Part shown: positions 55,336 to 64,000 of the stretch, in pieces
How the letters are laid out: each line of letters begins with the position of its first letter
Position numbering within the stretch: the first letter of the stretch is position 1
From: Mytilisepta virgata
Lineage: Eukaryota > Mollusca > Bivalvia > Mytilida > Mytilidae
Assembly: GCA_028015205.1 (NCBI GenBank)
Contig: CM051516.1
Location: forward strand, 24,604,593-24,668,592
Length of the DNA stretch: 64,000 bases
Reading direction: 5' to 3'
The notes under the pieces: generated by a model
Databases searched by the model: none
The model's input: only the letters and a program-made list of their open reading frames with translations
What the model was told of the DNA's origin: nothing
Program-made: the position numbers and the translations under genes

Positions 55336-55640
55336 TCACATGTGAACGTTTCGGGTCAGTATGCTGCACAAAAATAAGAACAGGTGCACGATGAAATCGT
55401 GGTTTAATTTTAACAGCGTATAATGGTTAAATTGGTTTCCGACGCTGTTTGACATGTAACTGAAGTTATCTAGTCTCATACGCAAGATAGAAACTTCGTA
55501 TTGGTCAATCAATTTGTGATGACGACCGTACAACTTTTGGAGTGATGAAATCAACATAGACTGAACATAACCCTGTCTTCCTTGGATTTCGAATTTGGAC
55601 TTTCCCACTGTTTTGTCGCTTCGGTATTCTTTTGCGGATA
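55336..55640 (-). pseudogene. RT-element remnant (C-terminal block)
   Basis: Minus strand reads GYVQSMLISSLQKLYGRHHK and LIDQYEVSILRMRLDNF, the KFYGRHHDLxDRY-type C-terminus of the RT family. Its upstream part GGACTTTCCCACTGTTTTGT is shared (reverse strand) with 14236-14265. Truncated at both ends. Confidence 0.65.
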
Positions 55641-56251
55641 TTTAAATGTAACGAATTGGAAAACCATGTTGACATGGTTTAAGACCATCCAGAATGTTTG
55701 TTACACTAACGGCCTTAATGGAAGAATAAATACTGCAAGTTCGATTTGATACTGAAAGGTTAAATAATGCATGGTTTGCAAGTTAAATGTTTACTTGGAC
55801 CTGACTGTAAGCCAGGGAAACGCAAATTCTGCTCTCGCTGAGATGACTGTATACTGTATTACAAAATTTACACGATTTTTTAAAGGTTCACCATTATAAT
55901 TAAAGTCAAAGTAGTAAGTGATTAATACTTATTATAATTACAAACTGAGAAGTTACATCAATAACTAACAAGAGACAAGAAAATTCTAAATTTTAACAAC
56001 CTTAAGTAATACATTCATACATTTATATAGATACTTACATGTACCACAGATATGTTTTTTCCTGTCAAAAGAAAGAATAGATGCAGTATATCTTTTCGTC
56101 CAGAAGAATATACTAGTATATTAACATGTAAGAAAATATTAAATTCGCAATAACGTTAATGTTATCAAATGTACTAATTATAAAAAATATACGAAGAATT
56201 ATGTTTCATATATCGAAACCTATTTATGACCGAATATTTTTTAAATCGTTA
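55641..56251. other. No gene recognised
   Basis: AT-rich DNA with only short chance frames. Confidence 0.45.
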
Positions 56252-56255
56252 TTAA

Positions 56256-56438
56256 GGTATCCGGACCATAATAGATCATGATCGAAAATTGTATCTCTTT
56301 TTGACCGTGAATGGCTGCACCAAACAATTTAAAGCTGGGATTTTGTATATATATTTTTCTCAAGTTGAAACCCAGTTTGTTGCTTACATGCAGAGTCTGT
56401 AAAAATAAGTTAGTTATATTGGCATTTCCGAAGTTTGC
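56256..56438 (+). mobile_element. TTAA MITE, second copy, 3'-truncated by a SINE
   Basis: TTAA (56252-56255) then GGTATCCGGACCATAATAG and near-identity with 19378-19560, up to AAGTTTGC. There tRNA-derived SINE sequence starts and the remaining 100 bp of the MITE are absent. Confidence 0.8.
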
Positions 56439-56705
56439 GACCGCCTCGGTGGTCTCGTGGTAGCGTGCTCGCCCCGAGTGCGGAAGGTCGCGGGTTCAAA
56501 CCAAAGACATTGAAATTAGTACTTGCTGCTTCTCCGCCAAGCACGCAGCATCTAGGAGTAAGAACATAGACTGGTCGGCTCGGAGTCAGTATAATGTGTC
56601 GAGTGAGAAGATATGTCATCCTGTGGAAAGTTACCTCGTGAGCTAGCACATTAAAAATCCGACTTAGCGTGTCGGTCTTGTACAAAGCAGGGATCATATT
56701 CATTA
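56439..56705 (+). mobile_element. tRNA-derived SINE
   Basis: Pol III-type internal promoter: A-box-like GGTCTCGTGGTAGCGTGC (about 56450) and B box GGTCGCGGGTTCAAACC (56486-56502), spaced as in a tRNA. The tRNA-unrelated body has AGCACGCAGCATCTAGGAGT, CTGGTCGGCTCGGAGTC and GTCATCCTGTGGAAAG, and the right part CTTGTACAAAGCAGGGATCAT. No poly-A. The tail may be ATTCATTATCAT. Confidence 0.7.
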
Positions 56706-56794
56706 TCATATCAACATGTTCTCGTAAAGAATTTTTGAATTCTTATTCAGATTTAGTTCTTTGTGACGGATTTCTGGAATTATTTGTTACAGTT

Positions 56795-57655
56795 TTTAGC
56801 TCATCTGGCCCAAGGAGCTATGTGAGCTATTGCCTTGGCGTCCGTCGTCCGGCGTCGTCGTAAATCTCCTTTAAAGATCTTCTCCTCTGAAACCATTGGG
56901 CCAATTGGAACAAAACTTGGCAGCAATGGTCCTTAGATGGTCCCCTGTCAGCATTTTACCAGCTGACCCCATCCGTCATTCAAGTTGGCCGCCAGAGCCG
57001 AACATAGTTTGACATAGGATCCTATGGGAAATTACTTAAAGATCTTCTTGACTGAAATGACTTGGCCAGTTGGTACATATTTGGCAGCAATAGTCCTTAG
57101 GTGGTCCTCGTTCAGAATTCTAACTGATGACCTCTCCTGTCATCCAAGGTGGCCGCCAGTGCCGAACATAGTTTGACATAGGACACTATGGGAAATTTAC
57201 TTAAAGATCTTCTTGTCTGAAACTGCTTTGCCAATTGGAAAAAACATGAAATCAATGGTCCTTAAGTGGTCCTCTTTCAGAATGAATTCCAATGACCCCG
57301 CCCGCCATCTAGGATGGCCTCTAGAGCCAAAAATAGTTAAACAGTACCCTATTGTAAATTTACTAAAACATCTTCTCGTCTGACACCACTGGCCCATTTG
57401 GAACAAAACTTGGCAAAAATGGTCGTTAGGTGGTTCTCTGTCAGAATTATATCCGATGACCCTTCCGCCATTGAAGATGGCTGCCAGAGCGCAACATTGT
57501 TTAGCATATGACCTACATGTAATGGGGGAAATCAATGAAATATCTTCGTGTTTGAAACCAGTGAGCCAGTTGGAATTTGACAGCAATGTCCCATGCTGCC
57601 AGTCAAGATGGACATAGTACAGATGAGCGATACAGGCTCCTGGGAGCCCCTAGCT
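56795..57655 (-). mobile_element. Interspersed element with ~160-bp internal tandem units (full-size copy)
   Basis: Starts AGCTCATCTGGCCCAAGGAG, GC-rich CGTCCGTCGTCCGGCGTCG, then units with ACCATTGGGCCAATTGG, GCAGCAATGGTCCTTA, GCCGCCAGAGCCGAACATAG. Ends GCGATACAGGCTCCTGGGAG. About five units. The most complete copy together with 14450-15470. Confidence 0.75.
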
Positions 57656-58050
57656 TAATTTTGTATAAAAGTTTAAAAATACATTATTGCGTGCACCAAT
57701 TTAATCTATATCAAAATCCATATCAAAATCAATAAATCATGATTTCTAATGAGCTCTAGATTATACATCAAATGTTAATTCATGATAACGGAGTTATGAA
57801 TTCGTGATCCCAAATGTACAAATTTACTTAACGGCTGTAGACAGTTCGAATTAATTTGTTAAATACTATATTAGAAATTTGGAATCATGATAATATTAAA
57901 TAAACGCCATTACATTCGTGGAAAGAGTTCCCGAAGGCGACAGTGTAACAGAGACTCTATTCCTGTAGTTATAAAGTTTGTTACTGAGGATTTTTTTTAA
58001 TTATTTGTTTTGTTCCAGTGCTAGTTTCAATGTTCCGAATCATTGTCCGG
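57656..58050. other. No gene recognised
   Basis: AT-rich spacer between two repeat blocks. Confidence 0.45.
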
Positions 58051-58054
58051 ATTT

Positions 58055-58850
58055 TTATGACTAGTTGAAAAAGTCCGGAACTTTTTTACTGGTTAAACAA
58101 ATCCTTATTTTTTTTCGGGGACCAAATAACAAATCCGTATTTTTTGTGTTGCATTTTAATTAGAATTTTACAAAATGTATAATAACCCACGTCCTCAATG
58201 AAAACTATCGTAAATAATATATTATATTTATGACTAGTCATTTTATTCCGGAACTTTGTAAATAGTCACTTTATTCAGGAATGATTAAATTAATCCGGAA
58301 CTTTTTGACTAGTCGATTTATTCCAGCATATTGTGATTTACTACTTAACAATAATACAATAAATTTAATTCTAAACTGATACAAAAATCGATATCTAAGA
58401 AATACTATTCATTAAAGTCAGTGAGATGTACTCACCAGTTTGACTGCAATTTTTAATACTATTGTATACTGAACAATACAAATAATTCAACACTAAACCT
58501 TTTTAAATTTGAAGACCCACAATTCGTTTAACTCTAAATTAATTATTTGACATAATATTTCCTATTAACATCAAATGCAGCATAAAATATATACCCCCCC
58601 TGTTTTTCACCCAACAATACAGAATGATGCCTTTTATTTTTTCTTGTTGAGTATAGTATCTACAATGGAACCTTTTGACTAGTTAATAAGTTCCTTTGTT
58701 TAACAATTAAACTTTATATTTGATGTTTTTTTAAAAACAACTATTTATTTTAAAATGTTATAAAAAGGAACCTTTTAACTAGTCAATAGATTCCTTTTCA
58801 TCCACTTTTCAACTACAGGAGGAACTTTTTGACTAGTTGAAAAGTTCCTC
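58055..58850. repeat. Cluster of degenerate palindromes centred on GACTAGT
   Basis: At least six sites of the form GGAAC-T(3-5)-GACTAGT-N-AAAA-GTTCC or its parts, at about 58058, 58232, 58290, 58673, 58767 and 58822. The last, GGAACTTTTTGACTAGTTGA followed by AAAGTTCC, is an almost perfect 28-bp palindrome. Spacer sequences between sites are unrelated, so this is not a simple tandem array. Confidence 0.7.
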
Positions 58851-58859
58851 CTGAATGAA

Positions 58860-59486
58860 AATGAAAAACAGGAATGTAGGAGGTCTGGTGGAATAGTTTT
58901 GGGTTACAAAGAAATTTATGAGGGGTTAACTGAGGTTTTAAAGCCCGACAGCAGATTTGTTTTATGGTGTAAAATATCTCCGAAACTAGCGGAATTAGAT
59001 TCTTTTCTATTATTGGGTATTATATTGTTTATATACCACCCATTCTCTGAATATTCACGCTACTCTTCCATTGATGCATTTAGTCAAATAGAGAATGAAT
59101 ACGTATTATTTCATTGAAAATTTTCAGAACATCTGTTTTGTTGATGATTTTAATGCACTATATCTTGGTGGAAGGAAATCATAATCTAAAAATGTATTTG
59201 ATTTCGAATGTGTTAAATGAATGAAATTTACCCTTAAGGCGTAACAGTATGGATAAGGTAAACTTTTGTAAAGGTAATAATATGTCTACTACAAACGGTA
59301 GAGTAGATGACGATGTGAATGGATAATGGATATTTAACATGTAAAAATACTAGTGTTGTAGATTATTGTATTGTAAACGCACATCTTTTAAAATATGTTG
59401 TAAATATGAATGTGTTAGATTTTTCACGTTTAAACTCCATTATGTATTACTGTTGATATTACACAATTTTAAAAAATGATCATACT
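58860..59486. other. No gene recognised
   Basis: Contains a 72-codon chance frame (58899-59117), not ATG-supported by any context. Leads into the LINE fragment. Confidence 0.45.
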
Positions 59487-60420
59487 ATGGATCATTTTGA
59501 CGCATTACTCGATAAAACAAAACGAACGGAATACATTAAAAAATGGGACCCCTCAAAATCTCAAGACTTCATTTCAGGCATAGATGAGGTTAAATGGAAA
59601 AACTTTACAATAAAACTGTGTAACATTGATAAGAGGGGAGTTAACCAGACAACAGTGGACAATATTGTCAGTGAGTTGTGTACACTTTCCTACATTCAGC
59701 AAACAAATACATTTGGAACATACACAAAACATGCAAATCAAACATATAAACCAAAACAAAATTTCACGAACAAATAGAATAAACCTAGTTTAATCTAGAC
59801 TGCAAAATTTGCTAGACAACACTACAGAAAATAACCAGTCACAAATGCACAAATGCAATGAAGCCAAAAAAAAAAACAAAACACTTGATAAAAGTTTAAA
59901 GCAACACCGTAAGACAAGACAAACGAAGAACTTAAATCTAAAAATTCTAAAGAATTTTGGAAAATCTTGAATAGTGGAAGAGAAAACAACCAGATATTGA
60001 TTTTGTCAAACTTTTTGACTTTTTTAGAGACCTTAATGTGTCAAACTAAGAGGTCAATGCAGATACGATACACATTGATTTTCAGGATTTAGCAGAATTG
60101 AACGAAAATATCAATTCTCCGTTTACAAGAGAAGAAGTCTTTAAATGTATTCAAAATTTGAAAACTAACAAAGCCTCGGGCGATGACCAAATTGGTAACG
60201 AGTATATAAAAGCAAATAAAGATCAGTTCATTGATATTTATGTCAAACTATTTAACCTTGTATTTGACACAGGCGTTTTTCCTGAAATTTGGCTTTTGGG
60301 TACTATTAAGCCTCTATACAAAAACAAGGGAAGAAAAGACGATCCAAAAAGCTTTAGACCCATTACAATCCTTAGTTGTTTTGTCAAACTTTTTACTGTG
60401 GTTTTAAAGGGGTACAGAAC
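59487..60420 (+). pseudogene. LINE fragment: linker after endonuclease and N-terminal RT
   Basis: 59487-59780 is open and reads a LINE inter-domain segment (TIKLCNIDKRGVNQTTVDNI). 59880-60010, in another frame, gives LKQHRKTRQTKNLNLKIL, then in changed frame KEFWKILNSGR. 60098-60415 reads FTREEVFKCIQNLKTNKASG, IWLLGTIKPLYKNKGRKDDP and KSFRPITILSCFVKLFT, the RT 0-2 motifs (NKASGxD; YRPI-LS). Breaks off at LKGY, before the catalytic blocks. Confidence 0.8.
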
Positions 60421-60955
60421 ACCTATCTGTGTCAACTCTTTGAAAACGTTTTAATCACATACTTTTAGTAAGGACGATAGTTTTCGGTCAAAATGCATGA
60501 AGTATATTCAGGGAATTTTAACAGGTTTATCAAATATGTGGACATTTCAAAACTTGCAAAACTTAAATGGTGATTGACTAACAGCAAATGTAAAGCAGAA
60601 ACTGAGAGATCAGTTTATACAGGGATGGTATAGTGTAAGAGAGACTTCTGCAGAAGCTAACAACTATAATCTTTATAATGATAAATTTGTTTTTAAAACA
60701 ATATTTCAGTATTTTAGATACAGTTAACTTAATCATATAAAATAAAAATTTAAAAAAAAACCCAAAAACCCCAAAACATAAAAATGTCAGTATAATTACA
60801 AGTAAAATTTTTTAGGACATTCAGCTAGATTTGGACAAAGAGAGACACCTCGATCATTCACATATTTGCTTCAGTAATAAATTACGACTTTCTGTTAGTT
60901 CTGATATCATATTAAATATAACAAATATCTTCATTAGTCATTAACCATATAAATC
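60421..60955 (+). other. LINE-derived or unidentified spacer
   Basis: 60560-60720 has an open stretch KQKLRDQFIQGWYSVRETSA resembling a LINE post-RT segment. The rest is AT-rich with an A tract at 60750-60780. Confidence 0.4.
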
Positions 60956-61500
60956 AGTTTAATAAAGTTATTATAGTTAATATTGAGCACTTATATATTG
61001 ATACTTCAAAAAATAAACAGAGTTACGTAATAGATAAAGTAAAGAATTGTTTAAAAACAAAATTTATTGATCTTTGGCATAAAGAATTAAAAAATGATAA
61101 TAAAACAAGAACCAAAGCTGGAAATAAGTTAAGAACATACAGAAAATTTAAATATATGTATAAACTTGAACCTTATTTAACTATAGGCTCTAATGAACAA
61201 AGAAAAGTATTTGCCAAATTTAGACTTAGTGATCATAACCTTAATATAGAAAGGGGTAGATATTTGAATTTAGAAATCAAAGACAGCAAATGTAACTTGT
61301 GTAAAGAAAATAAAGAACACCAGTTTACCACCTCGTGGGTAATTCGACATCCTTTCAGTTGTAAAATGGCTGTATTGTATATATTGTATATAGAAACATA
61401 TATGTACCTATGTATCTGACAATGGTTTGTATATATTGTATATAGAAACATCTCTGTACCTATGTATCTGACAATGGTTTATAAGAAATAAAGAATTGAA
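60956..61500 (+). pseudogene. LINE C-terminus and 3' tail
   Basis: Reads DLWHKELKNDNKTRTKAGNK, LRTYRKFKYMYKLEPYLT and QRKVFAKFRLSDHNLNIERG, with Cys pair CNLC, a conserved LINE C-terminus. It then loses frame. The 3' end has a 61-bp tandem duplication (TATATTGTATATAGAAACAT...TCTGACAATGGTTT twice) followed by AATAAAGAATTGAAATTGAA. Probably the 3' part of the element starting at 59487, with the RT core deleted. Confidence 0.75.
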
Positions 61501-61979
61501 ATTGAATTGCTATATCATGGCGACGTGATGGACGCCGGAGTACTCTAAGCTATTCACAACAATTTGGCTCTGCTTGAATTTAAAATCAAGCTACATCGTA
61601 GCTTAGGATTTTTTTTAATTTTTAGTCGAGAAAAGATTTGTTTCAATTCTTTATCATTTAAAACAAGTACAAAATATTAAACAAAATACATTTTAAATGC
61701 ATTATATAAGTATCTAAACATGGTAAGTAAACTGAGGTCCCGATAGTAAATTTAAACCATCGTTTTTCCCCGGCAACTACAAAGATTTTAGATTTACTGG
61801 AAGTAATGTATTAACTCCCCTTCTTAACTAGTAAAAACATTGCAGCTTCTTCTAGCTATGACTTATTTTAGTTTCCCTTTTTCGGTTGACCGAAGGACTT
61901 CGACGTAACTAGAGTAGACTAAAGTAGTTTTTATGATAATCAAAGGATATTATGATATTTTAATTATAAATTTTCAGGG

Positions 61980-62290
61980 TTGAAATTCGGATTTTTTTAT
62001 TGATTGATTGATTATTGGTTAACGTCCAGTAGAGATTATTATACGCATATCCACACGGATATGAAGCTGACTTTGTACTAGACATAGACGAAGCCAGAGT
62101 TTAATATTCTACCTCACAAAGAATCAGACATATTTCTCCATTCAAACAACTAATTCTGACTCCAAGCAAACTGACTAACTGAGTGCTTAGCGGAAAAGCG
62201 GCAAATACCAGTTTTAAAGTCTTGATTTGACTCGACCGGGGTTCTAGCCCAGGCCGTCCTACGCTCCAGTGTCAAATGCTACCATAAGAT
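61980..62290. repeat. Possible SINE-like repeat
   Basis: GATTGATTGATTATTGGTTAACGTCC followed 240 bp later by CGACCGGGGTTCTAGCCC, which resembles a degenerate B box. I associate the GATTGATTG-GGTTAACGTCCAG start with a dispersed bivalve repeat, but there is no second copy here to confirm it. Confidence 0.3.
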
Positions 62291-62319
62291 CATCATGGTT
62301 TGAAAGTCTGATGAAAAAT

Positions 62320-63405
62320 CTACATTCTGAGCTGTTTTGCGATTGACATGTAAATATAATGTACACAAACAAGAAAACGCCATCATCAATAGTTAAATTT
62401 AAAAATCCATGTACTTACTCGTCTGTACGTGTTGTGCCTTGCCCTAAAAACAGAAATACATATACATAAACGGTAAGCATGCTGCATTTTTCTTAATTGA
62501 AATAGAGCCTTAATATCGATTCTTTTAACGTTTATCTTAGAGGACCTTTATAGAGACTAACAGTTATAAACAATGGAATTGAATTTAAACAAAATTTTGG
62601 ATAAATGATTTAAGATTAAATATCTGCTGAATTTAAGTTCTTAACCTTTTCTAAGATAATTTATATAATTTATGCTTTATGAACTGTGAAGCGGTTAGCT
62701 TATGGAAAAGGTAAACTGACTACACGAGGTTATAAAAATATAATGTCAGGCTTGGGTAACCATAAAACCAGCTTTATCTTACTACTGCTACGTGTCTGAG
62801 CCAATTCAGACTACCATGACTTCTTGTTAAGATATCATTAATTGATTGAAAACAAGAATATCTTGAGCTCCCATAATCATTATCTGGGGGAGAAAATATA
62901 TTAGCAAACTTACAATTTGTTTTAGACACCAAAGAGTCAAGATAGATAATGGGTTGGGTAGCCATAAAATTGTTTTTAACCGAAGTACTGATAACTGTCG
63001 GTAGCAAGAAAGACTATTCTGCTATCTGTTGATTTTATGTTTATGTTCATGTGGTTTTCTTCTATAGGGCTGTCGGTTTGATGGTTTCATTTGATTGGAA
63101 TATCACCGTTGTCCTTTCCTAATATGTTGTTGGCGTGGCCAATGATGCGAGCACGGCAAAAGTCTTATCCATAAACTCATTTCCGGTATCACGATTCTAA
63201 AATTATAATTTGAAGCAATTCATTTCCCTTAATTCCGTTTCCAGCAAACGAAACTTTGTCTAGCTTTAGTATGTAGCATAATATGGCTGCACCCATTAAA
63301 CAAAGACTTTTCTAAATAACCCATATGTAGAAAATGCATAAGCTCCTATAGCGTTCGGTACAATCCGTTTAATTATTTATCAATATAATATGGAGTAGGC
63401 TTTAG
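62320..63405. other. No gene recognised
   Basis: AT-rich. A 77-codon minus-strand open frame (63007-62774) has balanced composition (SSRYSCFQSINDILTR) but no ATG at its 5' end, no splice sites I trust and no recognised domain. Confidence 0.4.
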
Positions 63406-63411
63406 CCTAAA

Positions 63412-63784
63412 ATCGGGCGAAGCCCATATCATAATATTTTTTAGTCCGTCGTCATGTAAACATGACCATATTGGAAGCCGTTGTTATGGTGTCATATTTG
63501 TAGGTCATTGAAGAAATTTTCGAATAAAGTTCCCAATGCGCACAAAAACTCGAAAAAAAGTCGGTGGAAAATTATATCGTATAAAAATTTTGTTTTGGCT
63601 ACCGCCAAAACATAATTTCTTTTTAAGTTTGTGCAAGTGCGAAAATATTTTTACCGGAAGTAGCGCTGTATTTTTGAGGGTTTCTGGGATATATTTACAA
63701 ATGCTACTTCCGGTTTGTAACTACAGTCTACTTGATATCTGGATTTGAGACCCATATTCTACACTTAGTCGGGCTTCGCCCGAT
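63412..63784. mobile_element. MITE-like element with ATCGGGCGAAGCCC ends
   Basis: ATCGGGCGAAGCCC (63412-63425) is repeated inverted as GGGCTTCGCCCGAT (63771-63784). The core also has an inverted ACCGGAAGTAGC (63654)/GCTACTTCCGGT (63703) pair. No clear target duplication. No coding content. Confidence 0.55.
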
Positions 63785-64000
63785 ATCAAATAAAGCGTTG
63801 TTTTTTCCAGACAATTTGAGAATAGTAAAATCATTTATTGGAAATTTTCTTGTTTTGAAAAATGATGCAAACATATATTTCGTTAATATCTGCATTTGAA
63901 TCTTTTAACTTAAACCGCCGTTTCTGTCTTTTTTAATATTGCTTGTCTTGATTTTCACAATATCTATATCAGCACAGTTCTATTTGTATTTGGTTTGTTC

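Noticed and set aside
56439..56505. tRNA gene
   Set aside because: A and B boxes are present, but the cloverleaf does not close and the sequence continues into a SINE body.
62774..63007. 77-codon minus-strand frame with balanced composition
   Set aside because: No ATG, no recognised domain and no trustworthy splice sites. Could be an exon, but evidence is insufficient.

Overview
The window looks like non-coding and repeat-rich DNA from a bivalve mollusc nuclear genome, most likely a mussel (Mytilus-like). This is inferred from strong AT-richness, split genes, low gene density, and families of interspersed and tandem repeats of the kind I associate with bivalves. No prokaryotic gene organisation, rRNA or CRISPR array is visible. 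Only two host genes can be argued for. One is the 3' end of a spliced gene for a small single-pass membrane protein (exons at 3830-3904 and 4753-4844, probable UTR exon at 7214). The other is a long terminal exon (16282-18522) for a TIR-domain membrane receptor with a multi-pass N-terminus and an Ig-like segment.

The centrepiece is a young Ty3/Gypsy-type LTR retrotransposon at 31999-45062. It has 1.76-kb LTRs that differ at about five sites, a 5-bp ATGAG target duplication, and lies inside the endonuclease domain of an older non-LTR element (minus strand). It encodes Gag (33970-35574) and a Pol in the -1 frame (protease, RT, RNase H, integrase). A G-GGA-AAC slippery heptamer sits in the gag/pol overlap. 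The coding capacity of pol is destroyed by a 1.4-kb satellite-type insertion in RT and by an in-frame TAG in integrase. In the place where retroviruses carry env there is a third gene (41347-42606): a zinc-finger-like N-terminus, nuclear-localisation-like basic patches and a C-terminal BTB/KCTD-type tetramerisation domain. It has no ATG at its 5' end but begins exactly at a splice acceptor. A 12-codon leader exon in the LTR (32752-32787), ending in a splice donor, is in frame with it. The LTR carries a CCAAT/CRE-type promoter and an array of about 16 TGCACC/GGTGCA motifs arranged as hairpins. Between pol and the third gene lie two hairpins with an identical 16-nt loop and compensating stem changes.

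Layout: 1-2.8 kb, degenerate reverse-transcriptase (RT) element plus three copies of a short repeat; 3.8-7.3 kb, 3' end of the membrane-protein gene with repeats in its last intron; 9.1-10.8 kb, a Mutator-like element with 10-bp target duplication carrying a coding-like fragment and a LINE tail; 11-15.5 kb, foldback elements, an RT remnant and a tandem-repeat element; 16.2-18.5 kb, TIR receptor; 19.3-26.4 kb, MITEs, satellites and a 1.2-kb direct duplication; 26.4-31.9 kb, LINE and RT-element remnants and hairpins; 32-45 kb, the Gypsy element; 45-53 kb, split LINE, minisatellite, a 5.6-kb imperfect palindrome containing two oppositely oriented RT remnants, and a second LINE fragment; 53-64 kb, possible solo LTR, RT remnant, MITE/SINE junction, tandem-repeat element, a cluster of GACTAGT palindromes, a LINE in pieces and a terminal MITE.

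All calls were made by reading; no database search was possible. Mobile-element class assignments rest on target-site duplications, termini and protein motifs visible in the sequence. Family names beyond that are inference.
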